NCBI GenBank assembly: GCA_049840815.1
Contig: JASGJI010000007.1
Location: 310,001-374,000 of the forward strand
Direction: 5' to 3'
From: JASGDN01 sp049840815
GTDB taxonomy: Bacteria; Chloroflexota; Chloroflexia; Thermomicrobiales; UBA6265
Length of the DNA stretch: 64,000 nt
Position 1 is the stretch's first letter; every line of letters starts with the position of its first letter. Positions 23,945 to 32,698 of the stretch are shown here, piece after piece. The notes under the pieces were generated by a model. The model saw only the letters and a program-made list of their open reading frames with translations. It was not told the origin of the DNA and did not search any database. The translations under genes and the position numbers were made by a program.

Positions 23945-24904
23945 ATGTGGGATCCCCGTACCTACGAAGACACTGACTATGGCCTCGACGACGGAGAGTC
24001 GTTCGAGCCGGACTTCGACCCCAACGAGGACGAACCGTTCGATCCGGCGATGCCGCATGTGATGACGATCCTCGGGCCAATCGAACCCGAAGAACTCGGT
24101 GTCTGCCTGCCGGCCACCCGGTTCATGCCACAGCCATCTCCTGACCAGACCGAGCGGGAGCGGGCACGCTTCCTCGCCGAAGCAGGAGAAGAACTCGAAG
24201 CATTCGCGAGCGTCGGTGGGCGGGGCATTGTGGACATCGCAACGGCGGAGACCGGACGGGATGTTCCGGCCCTCCAGCGCCTCACCCAACTTGTGCCATC
24301 GCACATCATCGCCTCAACCAGCCCTGACGGGCTTTCGGACGACGATCTCGACCGCGCGTCTGTTCGGCCGGGCCTGATCGTCGCGCACCTGGAGGCGGTC
24401 GCCGCCGCTGACCGGATCGAACGCGCGATTGAGGGTGCATTCCGTCATGGTATGCCGCTCCTCATCACGGTCCCTAGCTGGGACCGAGCGGCAGCCATGC
24501 TGGCAGCTCGCCGGAGGGTCGTGGACGGCATGACGGCAGCGCCACGCCTCGTCCTCGGCGGGCCGGAGGGTCTCCCGGATCTGGACACCATCGAAGAGGC
24601 AGGAAACGCTCGCGCGTTCGTCACGATCCGCTGTGCCGGTCCTGGGCACCCTCACGACGAAGCCCTGCTTGCCGAGCGGATCGTCGACGTGGGGAACGAG
24701 GGGCTGGCCGCGCACCTGCTCGTAACCATGGACATTGTGGTGCCGCGTCTTCGCCTCGCTGTGCCAGCAGAACCTCGGACGCCCTACCTCATCGATCGTT
24801 TCGCGCTCGCGCTCATGGATGCCGGAGCGTCGGCCCTTGATGTTCGCCGCCTTCTCGTCGAGAACCCCGCCGAAGCGCTGACGATCAGGCGGCCCATAGC
24901 GTGA
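23945..24904 (+). CDS. Phosphotriesterase-fold protein lacking the N-terminal HxH
   Basis: 319 residues from the ATG at 23945. After an acidic N-terminal 35 residues comes VMTILGPIEPEELGVCLPAT, clearly matching the phosphotriesterase opening (V-T-x-LG-I-PEELG-x-x-L-P/M-HEH) but with CLPATRFM in place of the HxH that binds both metals. FASVGGRGIVDIATAETGRD and the final LLVENPAEALTI also match that family. Other expected ligand histidines are not evident. I infer a catalytically altered or non-enzymatic member. The in-frame extension to 23756 overlaps the tRNA and is not coding. Confidence 0.65.
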   Translation: MWDPRTYEDTDYGLDDGESFEPDFDPNEDEPFDPAMPHVMTILGPIEPEELGVCLPATRFMPQPSPDQTERERARFLAEAGEELEAFASVGGRGIVDIATAETGRDVPALQRLTQLVPSHIIASTSPDGLSDDDLDRASVRPGLIVAHLEAVAAADRIERAIEGAFRHGMPLLITVPSWDRAAAMLAARRRVVDGMTAAPRLVLGGPEGLPDLDTIEEAGNARAFVTIRCAGPGHPHDEALLAERIVDVGNEGLAAHLLVTMDIVVPRLRLAVPAEPRTPYLIDRFALALMDAGASALDVRRLLVENPAEALTIRRPIA

Positions 24905-24987
24905 GATCCGGTGCATTCCTGTTGCAGAGCGCTCGCGCTATGTATGATTCGTGAAGGTATCGTCGTTCCAAGCAGGAGGTTCCGGTC

Positions 24988-25224
24988 GTGACGACACGCG
25001 TGTACCTGAACAACGCGAAGGTGACGAGCGACGCCCCGGATCGCGGGGACCTTCCCGCGGAGCGTTTCTTCGTGAATGGGTCGGATGTTCCGGAGGTCTG
25101 GGTGGAAACCGAAAGCCAGGCGATCGGCGAGGTGGGGCGGGCGGCGTCGTTCTTCCTCACGCGATCGCTCGATATCGGATTCACGCGCATCACCGGCACC
25201 ATCGAACGCAAGCGCGTCAAATAG
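24988..25224 (+). CDS. Small hypothetical protein
   Basis: 78 residues from a GTG with CAGGAGG eight bases upstream. It has a beta-rich pattern (RVYLNNAKVTS, EVWVETESQAIGEVGRAASF) and a basic end (TIERKRVK). No signal peptide, membrane segment or family I recognise. Its 3' end overlaps the convergent membrane gene by 8 bases. The good ribosome binding site supports expression. Confidence 0.6.
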   Translation: MTTRVYLNNAKVTSDAPDRGDLPAERFFVNGSDVPEVWVETESQAIGEVGRAASFFLTRSLDIGFTRITGTIERKRVK

Positions 25225-25675
25225 CGGTAGCGCCCGTTCGCAAGCGTTCGAAGACGCCGCCCATCACCGCCCCGAAGGCAATGTGCCGGACGACAGCCTG
25301 GCCGAATGCCGTCCACATCCAGTACGCGTCGAGTCGTCCTTCGCGAATCGCCGGGTGTGCGTCGATCAACCGCATGATCGGGTAGAGGGCAACATTCTCA
25401 GCCGTGGCGAAGGCAACTCCACGCATCCAGCCCGGACCGGACAGTCTCGCCGCGACGATCGCATAGACCATCCCCACCGCCATGCTGTTGCCGGCATGAA
25501 TGAGCAGCCCGATTCGTCGTGCCGTCAGCGGATCCCTTGAGAAGATACCGCCGAGCAGGATGAGGTCATCGGTATTATTCCCCAGGACGGCGAGATCGGC
25601 CCGCATGACCGCGAGATAGGCCGCACCACCCGCCAATCCCGCAAGGGGACCGGTCAGCAACGAAGACGTGGGCAT
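25217..25675 (-). CDS. Small integral membrane protein, unknown
   Basis: 152 residues from the ATG at 25673-25675 (MPTSSLLTGPLAGLAGGAAY). About four hydrophobic segments; Gly/Ala-rich first helix, then GLLIHAGNSMAVGMVYAIVA and FGQAVVRHIAFGAVMGGVFE. A longer in-frame extension to 25807 runs through the lpdA terminator and is unlikely. Family not recognised. Confidence 0.65.
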   Translation of the reverse strand: MPTSSLLTGPLAGLAGGAAYLAVMRADLAVLGNNTDDLILLGGIFSRDPLTARRIGLLIHAGNSMAVGMVYAIVAARLSGPGWMRGVAFATAENVALYPIMRLIDAHPAIREGRLDAYWMWTAFGQAVVRHIAFGAVMGGVFERLRTGATAI

Positions 25676-25699
25676 GGACAACCTCCCGCAAGGACAGCA

Positions 25700-25730
25700 A
25701 GGGCCGGTCGGAACGAATCCGACCGGCCCT
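25700..25730 (-). terminator. lpdA terminator
   Basis: Perfect 13-bp stem AGGGCCGGTCGGA (25700-25712 with 25718-25730), five-base loop, 31 bases past the lpdA stop on the minus strand. Confidence 0.75.
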
Positions 25731-25760
25731 CTCATCAGTGCATGGACGAAGCCAACGCGA

Positions 25761-27185
25761 CTAGATGTGGATCGCGTGACCCAGGGCGTCGTGCGCGGCC
25801 TCGCCAATGACCTCCGACACCGTCGGGTGCGGATGAATCGTCGTCGCCATTTCCTGGACGCTCGCGTTCAGGTAGCGCGCCAGACCAGCCTCCGCGATCA
25901 ACTCGGTGGCGTGCGGGCCGATGATGTGGATGCCCAGCACGTCGTCCGTGTCGGCGTCCACGATCATCTTGGTAAATCCGTCCGGATGCCCCTCAATGGT
26001 GGCCTTCGCGTTCGGCTTCATCGGGAATTTGCCGATCTTGATCTCGTAGCCGAGTTCCTTGGCCTGCGCCTCGGTGAGCCCGACGGAGCCGATCTCCGGC
26101 TCACAGTAGGTGCAACTCGCCGAGTCGAGGACATCCAGCGGCCAAGGGCTGAGGCCCACGATGTGCTCGACCGCGATGATGCCCTGGCGCATGGCCGTGT
26201 GGGCGAGCATCTGCTGGCCGTTGACGTCACCGATGGCGTAGATGTGCGGCACATTCGTCCGCATCATCGAGTCGACCGGGATGATGTCGCCCTCGGTCTG
26301 CACGCCGACGGTCTCCAGGCCGATGTTCTCGATATTGCCCTGGCGGCCAATCGCGACGAAGAGCGCCTCGGCCTCGACCACACGCTCCTTGCCCTTGGAA
26401 TCCTTCACACGGACCGTGACACCCTTGTCCGTCACGTCGATGTCATCAGCGGTCGGACGGGCATCGGGGATCACGTCGAGCTTCTTGCGCGCGTAGGCAC
26501 GGGTCAGATGCTGCGAAACCTCGGCATCCTCCTGCGGCACCATTCGGCCGATCAACGTGACCTTCGCGCCGTAGCGATGATAGATGTCCGCCCACTCGAC
26601 ACCAGTGGCACCGCCGCCACGAACGATGACGCTCTTCGGCATCTCTTCGCGGACGACCGAGTGATCGCTGTTGAAGACCACCTTGCCGTCGAAATCGATG
26701 CCCTTGATCGGGCGCGGGCGCGAACCCGTGTTGATGATGATGTCCGGCGCGGTGATGGTGAAGATCGCCCCACCATCGTTCGGCGTCACCTCGACCGTCT
26801 TCGCGTCGAGCAGCTTGCCACGTCCCATGAACACGGGGATCTTGTGCTTCTTGTCGAAGAGGTAGCGGAGACCGCGATACTGACCCTCGACGATATCGAG
26901 CGAGCGGCCCAGCGCGGTCGTATAGTCGAATTCGATGTCGCCCGTGACGTTGACGCCGTACTGGCCGGCTTCCTTCACGGTATCGAGAATGCTCGCCGAC
27001 TTCAGCATCGCCTTCGTGGGGATGCATCCGCGGTGGAGACAGGTGCCCCCGAGTTTGATGGCTTCGACAACAGCGACGTTCAGGCCGAGCTGCTTGGCAC
27101 GAATCGCGGCGACGTAGCCACCGGTTCCGCCCCCGAGCAGGATCAGGTCGAATGCATTGTCCTGGCTAGCTACTGCGTCCGTCAT
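25761..27185 (-). CDS. lpdA: Dihydrolipoyl dehydrogenase (E3 / L protein)
   Basis: FAD enzyme re-oxidising dihydrolipoamide of 2-oxo-acid dehydrogenases and of the glycine cleavage H protein. N-terminal FAD motif LGGGTGGYVAAIRAKQLG. The redox disulfide is Cys49/Cys54 in GGTCLHRGCIPTK. The NAD site has VRGGGATGVEWADIY (GGGATG), the second FAD contact is IYAIGDVNG, and the C-terminal His-Glu dyad lies in HPHPTVSEV. 474 residues, standard. It could serve gcvT/H/PA encoded at 43-46 kb, as it lacks E1/E2 neighbours. Confidence 0.94.
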   Translation of the reverse strand: MTDAVASQDNAFDLILLGGGTGGYVAAIRAKQLGLNVAVVEAIKLGGTCLHRGCIPTKAMLKSASILDTVKEAGQYGVNVTGDIEFDYTTALGRSLDIVEGQYRGLRYLFDKKHKIPVFMGRGKLLDAKTVEVTPNDGGAIFTITAPDIIINTGSRPRPIKGIDFDGKVVFNSDHSVVREEMPKSVIVRGGGATGVEWADIYHRYGAKVTLIGRMVPQEDAEVSQHLTRAYARKKLDVIPDARPTADDIDVTDKGVTVRVKDSKGKERVVEAEALFVAIGRQGNIENIGLETVGVQTEGDIIPVDSMMRTNVPHIYAIGDVNGQQMLAHTAMRQGIIAVEHIVGLSPWPLDVLDSASCTYCEPEIGSVGLTEAQAKELGYEIKIGKFPMKPNAKATIEGHPDGFTKMIVDADTDDVLGIHIIGPHATELIAEAGLARYLNASVQEMATTIHPHPTVSEVIGEAAHDALGHAIHI

Positions 27186-27393
27186 GAATCAGGTTTCTCC
27201 AGTCTCATAGACCAGCACGGCCCTCCGTTGGACCGGCCTCGCATACCGTGGCAATTATCCACCATTCTGCAAGGGGATAGCTGGTCACCACGGTAGACGT
27301 TCGGGCACTTGGCGGAGAGGGTAGAGGCGCTCGCTGCCATCTCCCGGTGCAGCCCATTGGTCTCGTCGTACGAAGATCGTGCTCGTGGCCTGC

Positions 27394-28281
27394 CTATGCC
27401 GTGAGGTAGCCGATACCATCCTCCAAGGCGACCGGCTCACGGCCGATCAGCTCGCCCGTGGCCGACCCGGCAGCGGTATTGTCCAGCGAGAGCATCTTCA
27501 ACTGCTCGGACGTGACGGGAGGACGCAGCGCCATGGGGAGTGGGCCGGATGCCGCCACCACCGCCTTCATCACCGGCAGCGGAATGTGCACCCGAGGTCG
27601 CTTGACGCCGAGTTGCCGCGCGATGGCGTCGATCATCTGCTCGTAGGTGTAGTGCTTGCCGCCCCCGAGTTCGTATACCTGTCCGTCAGTGAAGTCGGGA
27701 TCGTCCACCGCTCGCATGAAACAGTCCGCGACGTCATCCACCCAGACGGGTTGGAAGCGTGCGTCTCCGGACCCGGCGATCGGGGTAATCGGGAACTGGC
27801 GGACCACCCCGGCCAGCACGGTCACGAACCCGTCTCCCTTGCCGAAGATCACTGAGGGCCGGAAGATCGTCCATTCAAGACCAGAGGACATGACGGCCTG
27901 CTCAGCCTTCCACTTCGCCTGATGGTATGGGTATGCGGGGTCGTCCTTCACACCGATGGCGCTCATGTGGATGAATCGCGGGACACCTGCCGCCCGCGCC
28001 GCCGCGACGATGTTCTCCGTGCCTTGCCGGATGACGCCATCGAAGGTAGCTCCCCCATGCTCCTCGATGATCGCGACGAGGTGGATCACAACGTCGAACC
28101 CCACGAGCTTGCCGGCGAGCGACGCAGCGTCGGTCACGTCGCCGACAAGCGACGACACGCCCTCCGGGGCATGGTGTCCGCTGGCATCACGTTCCAGCAA
28201 CACCACGTCGTGCACCGGCTTCAGCCGATCGACGATCCGGCTACCAACAAATCCTGTTCCACCTGTCACCAGAATCCGCAT
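27394..28281 (-). CDS. NAD(P)-binding short-chain protein of the complex I NDUFA9-like family
   Basis: 295 residues from the ATG at 28279-28281 behind AAAGGAA. The extended-SDR Rossmann motif TGGTGFVGSRIVDRL is N-terminal. The active-site tyrosine/lysine fall in AYPYHQAKWKAEQAV. The C-terminal part (QPVWVDDVADCFMRAVDD, YELGGGKHYTYEQM) is that of NAD(P)H-binding NDUFA9-like proteins. Such bacterial stand-alone members act on ubiquinone- or sugar-type substrates that cannot be read here. A longer in-frame start at 28458 runs antisense to csbD's leader and is unlikely. Confidence 0.85.
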   Translation of the reverse strand: MRILVTGGTGFVGSRIVDRLKPVHDVVLLERDASGHHAPEGVSSLVGDVTDAASLAGKLVGFDVVIHLVAIIEEHGGATFDGVIRQGTENIVAAARAAGVPRFIHMSAIGVKDDPAYPYHQAKWKAEQAVMSSGLEWTIFRPSVIFGKGDGFVTVLAGVVRQFPITPIAGSGDARFQPVWVDDVADCFMRAVDDPDFTDGQVYELGGGKHYTYEQMIDAIARQLGVKRPRVHIPLPVMKAVVAASGPLPMALRPPVTSEQLKMLSLDNTAAGSATGELIGREPVALEDGIGYLTA

Positions 28282-28433
28282 TCGACGTTCCTTTCCGTGA
28301 GTATGGTGGCCACGTTCTTGCGTATAGACCACAATACAGGGGGCCAGATGCACGGGGATCCGGCATACTGGTAACGCACGGCATATGCCGGAGGCCGAAC
28401 GGCAAACGGCGATTTCGTGTCTTGGCCCTGTTT

Positions 28434-28459
28434 GATGGATGCAGGCTGCTGCATCCATC
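28434..28459 (+). promoter_or_regulatory. Hairpin in the csbD 5' leader
   Basis: GATGGATGCAG (28434-28444) pairs perfectly with 28449-28459 around GCTG, ending nine bases before the csbD ribosome binding site. Position suggests mRNA stabilisation or translational control. Confidence 0.4.
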
Positions 28460-28478
28460 TCATGTATTGGAGGGAAAC

Positions 28479-28826
28479 GTGGTCGACAAGGAACAGGTCG
28501 AGGGCGTGGTAAACCAGGTTCAGGGCGAGGTGAAGCAGACGGCGGGGGATCTCCTCGACGACCACAAGCTCGAAGCCGAAGGCAAGGTTGACGAGCTCAA
28601 GGGCACGGTCCAGGAGCACATCGGCAACGCGCAGGCGGAAGTCGAGAACGCCACCGATGACGCCAAGACTCATGTCGCGGATGCCGCCGATGATGCCAAG
28701 GCAAAGGCCGATGACGCTACGTCCGACCTCAAGAGCAGCGCCGAGGATATTCTCGACGATGTCAAGGAAGGGTTCGAGGACGTCAAGGACAAGGTCTCTG
28801 GCTTCTTCAAGAAGCTGACCGACTAG
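28479..28826 (+). CDS. CsbD-family general stress protein
   Basis: 115 residues, strongly charged and helical, from a GTG four bases after GGAGGG. The CsbD-type core (EGVVNQVQGEVKQTAGDLL, KLEAEGKVDELKGTVQ) is at residues 5-45. A longer Asp/Ala/Lys-rich apolipoprotein-like coil (TDDAKTHVADAADDAKAKA) follows and the end is FKKLTD. CsbD proteins belong to the general stress regulon in Bacillus; molecular role unknown. Followed by a perfect terminator shared with convergent ppx. Confidence 0.82.
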   Translation: MVDKEQVEGVVNQVQGEVKQTAGDLLDDHKLEAEGKVDELKGTVQEHIGNAQAEVENATDDAKTHVADAADDAKAKADDATSDLKSSAEDILDDVKEGFEDVKDKVSGFFKKLTD

Positions 28827-28883
28827 ACGCAGCAGAAATGCAGCATCCGAGCCGACCTGCCAATGCGGAGTCCGGTTCGACCC

Positions 28884-28912
28884 AAGGCCCGGCGACGAGA
28901 TCGCCGGGCCTT
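28884..28912. terminator. Bidirectional terminator between csbD and ppx
   Basis: Perfect 12-bp stem AAGGCCCGGCGA (28884-28895 with 28901-28912), loop CGAGA, followed by TTGTCGT on the plus strand. Confidence 0.75.
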
Positions 28913-28919
28913 GTCGTAC

Positions 28920-29882
28920 TCACGCGCCCAGCGACGCGAACCCCTCGCGCGCGATCAGATCGCGCAGCAACCCGGTCCGGATTCCGCTCGGCACCGCGTC
29001 GACCGTTTTCGGCCCGATCGCCTTGGCAGCCGCCAACGCGATCGCCACGCCGGCCGGCAACACGGTCGCGCGTTCGTGCTGGATGCTCAGCGCCGCGGCA
29101 ACCACATCCGCGGGTTCACCGGCAAGACGGGTGAGGATCTGGGCGATCGTGCCAATTCCGAGCGGATCGCCGATGCGGTAGTACTGGCGCAGTCCTTCGA
29201 TGAACTGCCCGTTGCCTCCCGAGAGCAGCAACGCGCCTCCCCGCCCGTCGAGGATTGAGGCGCGCTCGGTGAGGAACGCCTGCGCATCGTCCTCTGCGGC
29301 CCGCACGGATTCGGAGCCAGGTGGATCGGCGTGGAACCAGCGATCCGCCACCCGACCCGAACCAATCGGAATCGAGAATGCCTCCTCCACGGCACCGGCA
29401 CTCGCTGCGATGATCTCCATGCTGCCGCCGCCAATATCGACGATCGCCGCACGACCGCCTTCGGGCAGATAGTCCTGCAACCCGAGAAATGTCAGCCGAG
29501 CTTCCTCTTCACCGGCGATCGTGCGAATCTCCCACGCCGTCTCGCTGGCGATCCGGTCGAGCAGATCTCGTCCGTTGCTGGCAACACGCAACGCCTCGGT
29601 CGCGACTCCGACGAACCGTCGTGCTCCGAGGTCTCGCCCGAGCTGTTCGAAGGCAATCAGCGTGGACACCGCTCGTTCGAGGCGCTCCGGATCGATCTGG
29701 CCGGTCTTCTCGATCCCGGCGCCAATGCGGACCGCGTCGTTCCGCTCTTCGATCGTCTCAATCCCGCCATCGGCAAAACAGCGTGCAGCCGAGAACTTGA
29801 GCGTGTTCGTGCCGATATCGACCGCCGCCAGAACGATGCCTTCCTGAGCATCCATCGCCACTCTCTCCCAACGCGGGGACAT
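28920..29882 (-). CDS. ppx: Exopolyphosphatase / pppGpp phosphohydrolase family protein
   Basis: 320 residues with the actin-like ASKHA fold: phosphate-1 motif AAVDIGTNTLKFSAA, EEEARLTFLGL, phosphate-2 motif AAIVDIGGGSMEIIA, and a C-terminal glycine loop LLSGGNGQFIEG. It has only the two N-terminal domains, the length of short Ppx/GppA members. Whether it takes polyphosphate or (p)ppGpp cannot be decided from sequence. The ATG at 29880-29882 overlaps the TGA of the upstream metallophosphoesterase (TGATG), so translation is coupled. Confidence 0.88.
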   Translation of the reverse strand: MSPRWERVAMDAQEGIVLAAVDIGTNTLKFSAARCFADGGIETIEERNDAVRIGAGIEKTGQIDPERLERAVSTLIAFEQLGRDLGARRFVGVATEALRVASNGRDLLDRIASETAWEIRTIAGEEEARLTFLGLQDYLPEGGRAAIVDIGGGSMEIIAASAGAVEEAFSIPIGSGRVADRWFHADPPGSESVRAAEDDAQAFLTERASILDGRGGALLLSGGNGQFIEGLRQYYRIGDPLGIGTIAQILTRLAGEPADVVAAALSIQHERATVLPAGVAIALAAAKAIGPKTVDAVPSGIRTGLLRDLIAREGFASLGA

Positions 29883-30586
29883 CAATAGGACGCCCGCTTC
29901 AGCTTCGCCAACACCTTGTCCGGATTCGGCATTCCGCTCTCGCGGACCTGCGCTTCGGTCTCGTCAAGCGGATAGTCCACATAGCGGATCTCTGCGAGCC
30001 AGCGGCCTTCCTGCTCGTCCCAGGTGAACAACCCCCACCGGGAGACGAGCCGGCCGTCCTTCGGATTCCCGACCGCCGAGACATCCACGAGTGTGAGGCC
30101 ATTCACTTCGCGAATGTAGGAGATATGGATGTGTGCGAAGGCGAGGATCGCCGCCTCGACATCCCCAAGAATCTCCTCGATTTCCCGCTTCGACGCTTCC
30201 GGGTCCAGCGCCCGGTCCTGATCGACCGGGTTGGCGTGGACGACCAACAGATCATCCTTCGGCGAATGGCCCCCCGGCGGGGTGATCCGCAGTTCGAATG
30301 GAAGATCGCGGAGGGTCGCCAGTCCATCTGGCCCGAGTTGCTGGATGACCCATCGTGCGGGCTTGGACGTGCGGGATTCTGCCGCGAGATCACGGTCGGT
30401 ATTGCCCTGCACCGCCTCGATTCCACGATCCTGGAGACGATCGAGCACCCCAGCCGGATCGGGACCGCCCTCACACAGATCGCCAGCAGCGATGATCCGA
30501 TCCACGCCAACCACGTCGATATCCGCCAGCACGCGATCGAGCGCGATGCTGAATCCGTGAATATCCGAGATGACCGCAACCTTCAT
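29882..30586 (-). CDS. Calcineurin-like metallophosphoesterase (YfcE/Ap4A-type)
   Basis: 234 residues from the ATG at 30584-30586. Di-metal motifs appear in order: DIHG near residue 8, AAGDLCEGG, GNTDRD (for GNHD), LVVHANP and AHIHISY, where the normal GHTH has become AHIH. Cytoplasmic. Shares a stop-start overlap with ppx, so the two phosphohydrolases should be made together; the substrate is unknown. Confidence 0.85.
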   Translation of the reverse strand: MKVAVISDIHGFSIALDRVLADIDVVGVDRIIAAGDLCEGGPDPAGVLDRLQDRGIEAVQGNTDRDLAAESRTSKPARWVIQQLGPDGLATLRDLPFELRITPPGGHSPKDDLLVVHANPVDQDRALDPEASKREIEEILGDVEAAILAFAHIHISYIREVNGLTLVDVSAVGNPKDGRLVSRWGLFTWDEQEGRWLAEIRYVDYPLDETEAQVRESGMPNPDKVLAKLKRASY

Positions 30587-30620
30587 CGAGGACCCTTCCT
30601 GCGTCATTCCCACACGAAAC

Positions 30621-30649
30621 AACGGGCGGGCCAGTTCCACCCGCCCGTT
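30621..30649 (-). terminator. Terminator of the GH2 gene
   Basis: Perfect 10-bp stem AACGGGCGGG (30621-30630 with 30640-30649), 35 bases beyond the GH2 stop on the minus strand, upstream of the metallophosphoesterase. Confidence 0.65.
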
Positions 30650-30684
30650 GCCTCGCAAATCCCCCGCCGCCCGAGGAACAGGAA

Positions 30685-32460
30685 TCAGCGTTCGCCGCGT
30701 GTGATCCGGCGGAGCTCGTCCAGGTTCGCCTTCGGCACGCGATGTTCGTCCAGCAGGCCGTTCGTCTCCTGCTCAGTATCGCAGAGCTGGGTATAGCAGA
30801 ATCCGGCGAGGCCAGGGATGCTGTGCAAGACGCTGGTTAGCGCCTCGTACTTGGCGAGATATTCGGCCTCGGTCGTCACCTTGCCGTATCCGAACCACTG
30901 CTCGCCGGTGTCGGGAACATAGCTGACCCCGCCATACTCACTGATCAGCACAGGCTTGCCCGTGTGCTGATAATCGCCCACCGCCAACCGGCGATCGCCG
31001 GGGAAGTACATCTCCAGCGTCGTTTCGATCGCCTCGGGTGTCTCATAGCGGCGGCGCAGTGTCTCCGGGTCCCACGTGTAATCGTGGATGGTGAAGACAT
31101 CTCCTGCGACCTGCTCCCAGCCATCGTTGCCGATCACCGGCCGCGTGCCGTCGAGTTCATGCGTCTTGTGATAGACAGCCTTCACGGCGTGACGCTGACG
31201 CGGTGAGAACTCGGCGTCCGCGATGCCCCAACTCTCGTTGAACGGCACCCACGCGATGACGCAAGGGTGATTCCGGTCGCGGACGACCGCCTCGCGCCAC
31301 TCCCTGGCGTGCCGTTCGAGTGCGAGTTCGGTGGAGGCGAAGGGGCTTGGCATCTCGGCCCACAACAGGAGCCCGAGCCGATCCGCCCAGTAGAGGAAGC
31401 GTGGATCTTCGACCTTCTGGTGATTGCGCGCCCCGTTGAACCCGAGTTCGAGAATGAGCTCCACCTCGCGCTTGAGCGCATCCGGGGTGGGCGCGGTCAG
31501 CTGGCTTTCCGGCCAGTAGCCCTGATTCAGGACCAGCCGCAGGAAATGCTCCTTGCCATTGATCCGGAACTTCGGGGTGGAGACATCGACGGTGCGCAGG
31601 CCGATGTACGTCTTCACGACATCGTCGGCGACGTCCGGCGCGGAGAGTGTGAGCGTGACACCAATGAGGTTCGGTGTGGCCGGCCGCCAGAGGATCACAT
31701 TCCAGTCCATTGTCGGGTAGCTGGAATCGAGCCCGATGGACCCGGACACACGATTCCCATGCACCGCGAAGGTCCCCGACGGCAGCGCAACGGACGCGTG
31801 CTCGAAGTCGACTCGCAGGGTCGTGCCCGGCAGCGCGCGGGCGGACAGCGTGATATCGAAGTCGATTCGCCAGCGGCCACGGTCGAACGTCCAGTGCATG
31901 CCATCAATGTGGACCGCCGGGGCGGATTCCAGCCAGACCGGCTGCCAGATTCCCGACGTGCGGTGATACCAGATGATGTGCGGCTTCTCCAGCCACTCCT
32001 GCTTGCCGCGTGGCTGCTCGTCGTCGATCGGGTCGTCCTCTGCGCGGACGACAACGGAGTGCTCGGTCTTCCCGGCGTCCAGCGCAGCGGTCACGTCGAA
32101 CGTGAAGGGCGTGTGCCCACCCTCGTGCGCGCCGACCCAGACGCCATCGACCCAGACCGTTGCCCGGTAGTCGACCGCGCCGAAGTGCAGGAGCGTGTTC
32201 GTATCGCCTGCTGCGACCTCGAACGTCCGCGCGTACCAGAGCACGCGGTGATAAGACGTGTCGCCGATCCCGCTCAGCTCCGATTCCGGCGGATAGGGCA
32301 CGGTGATCGTGCGATCCATCCTCGAAGGATCGACAAACCAGCGTTGCGCCAGGCCCTCATCGGCGTCGTCGTATGCGAACGACCACGCGCCCGTCAGGTC
32401 CACCCAGCCATCGCGCACGAACTGGGGATTCGGTGCGGAACCCACTTCCTCGACAATCAT
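30685..32460 (-). CDS. Glycoside hydrolase family 2 (beta-galactosidase/glucuronidase-like)
   Basis: 591 residues from the ATG at 32458-32460. Sugar-binding jelly roll (LTGAWSFAYDD, WYARTFEV, VDYRATVWVDGVWVGAHEGG) is followed by an immunoglobulin-like domain and a TIM barrel. The acid/base Glu409 is in PFNESWG and the nucleophile Glu508 in LISEYGGVSY. No signal peptide, so it would act in the cytoplasm on imported oligosaccharides. No sugar transporter adjoins it. The ATG at 32460 fits best; upstream in-frame sequence is not family-like. Confidence 0.9.
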   Translation of the reverse strand: MIVEEVGSAPNPQFVRDGWVDLTGAWSFAYDDADEGLAQRWFVDPSRMDRTITVPYPPESELSGIGDTSYHRVLWYARTFEVAAGDTNTLLHFGAVDYRATVWVDGVWVGAHEGGHTPFTFDVTAALDAGKTEHSVVVRAEDDPIDDEQPRGKQEWLEKPHIIWYHRTSGIWQPVWLESAPAVHIDGMHWTFDRGRWRIDFDITLSARALPGTTLRVDFEHASVALPSGTFAVHGNRVSGSIGLDSSYPTMDWNVILWRPATPNLIGVTLTLSAPDVADDVVKTYIGLRTVDVSTPKFRINGKEHFLRLVLNQGYWPESQLTAPTPDALKREVELILELGFNGARNHQKVEDPRFLYWADRLGLLLWAEMPSPFASTELALERHAREWREAVVRDRNHPCVIAWVPFNESWGIADAEFSPRQRHAVKAVYHKTHELDGTRPVIGNDGWEQVAGDVFTIHDYTWDPETLRRRYETPEAIETTLEMYFPGDRRLAVGDYQHTGKPVLISEYGGVSYVPDTGEQWFGYGKVTTEAEYLAKYEALTSVLHSIPGLAGFCYTQLCDTEQETNGLLDEHRVPKANLDELRRITRGER

Positions 32461-32698
32461 TCGTTCCCGGTCCTCTCGTCGTTGATCGGAATGCCTGCGA
32501 TCGTCGCAGCTCTGCCCGTCGCCGCTGCCCATATTGATCCGGCCCGGCGATTGTGCCACTATTCGGGCATCCCGCAAACATCGAGCATACCCGCATCGTC
32601 AGCACACCGTGCCGTGGAGCGAAATGGATGAGCGGGGATTCGGCAGGACACCATCGACCAAGGACCATGTCGCAGCGTGAACGACTCGGGAGCACCCG

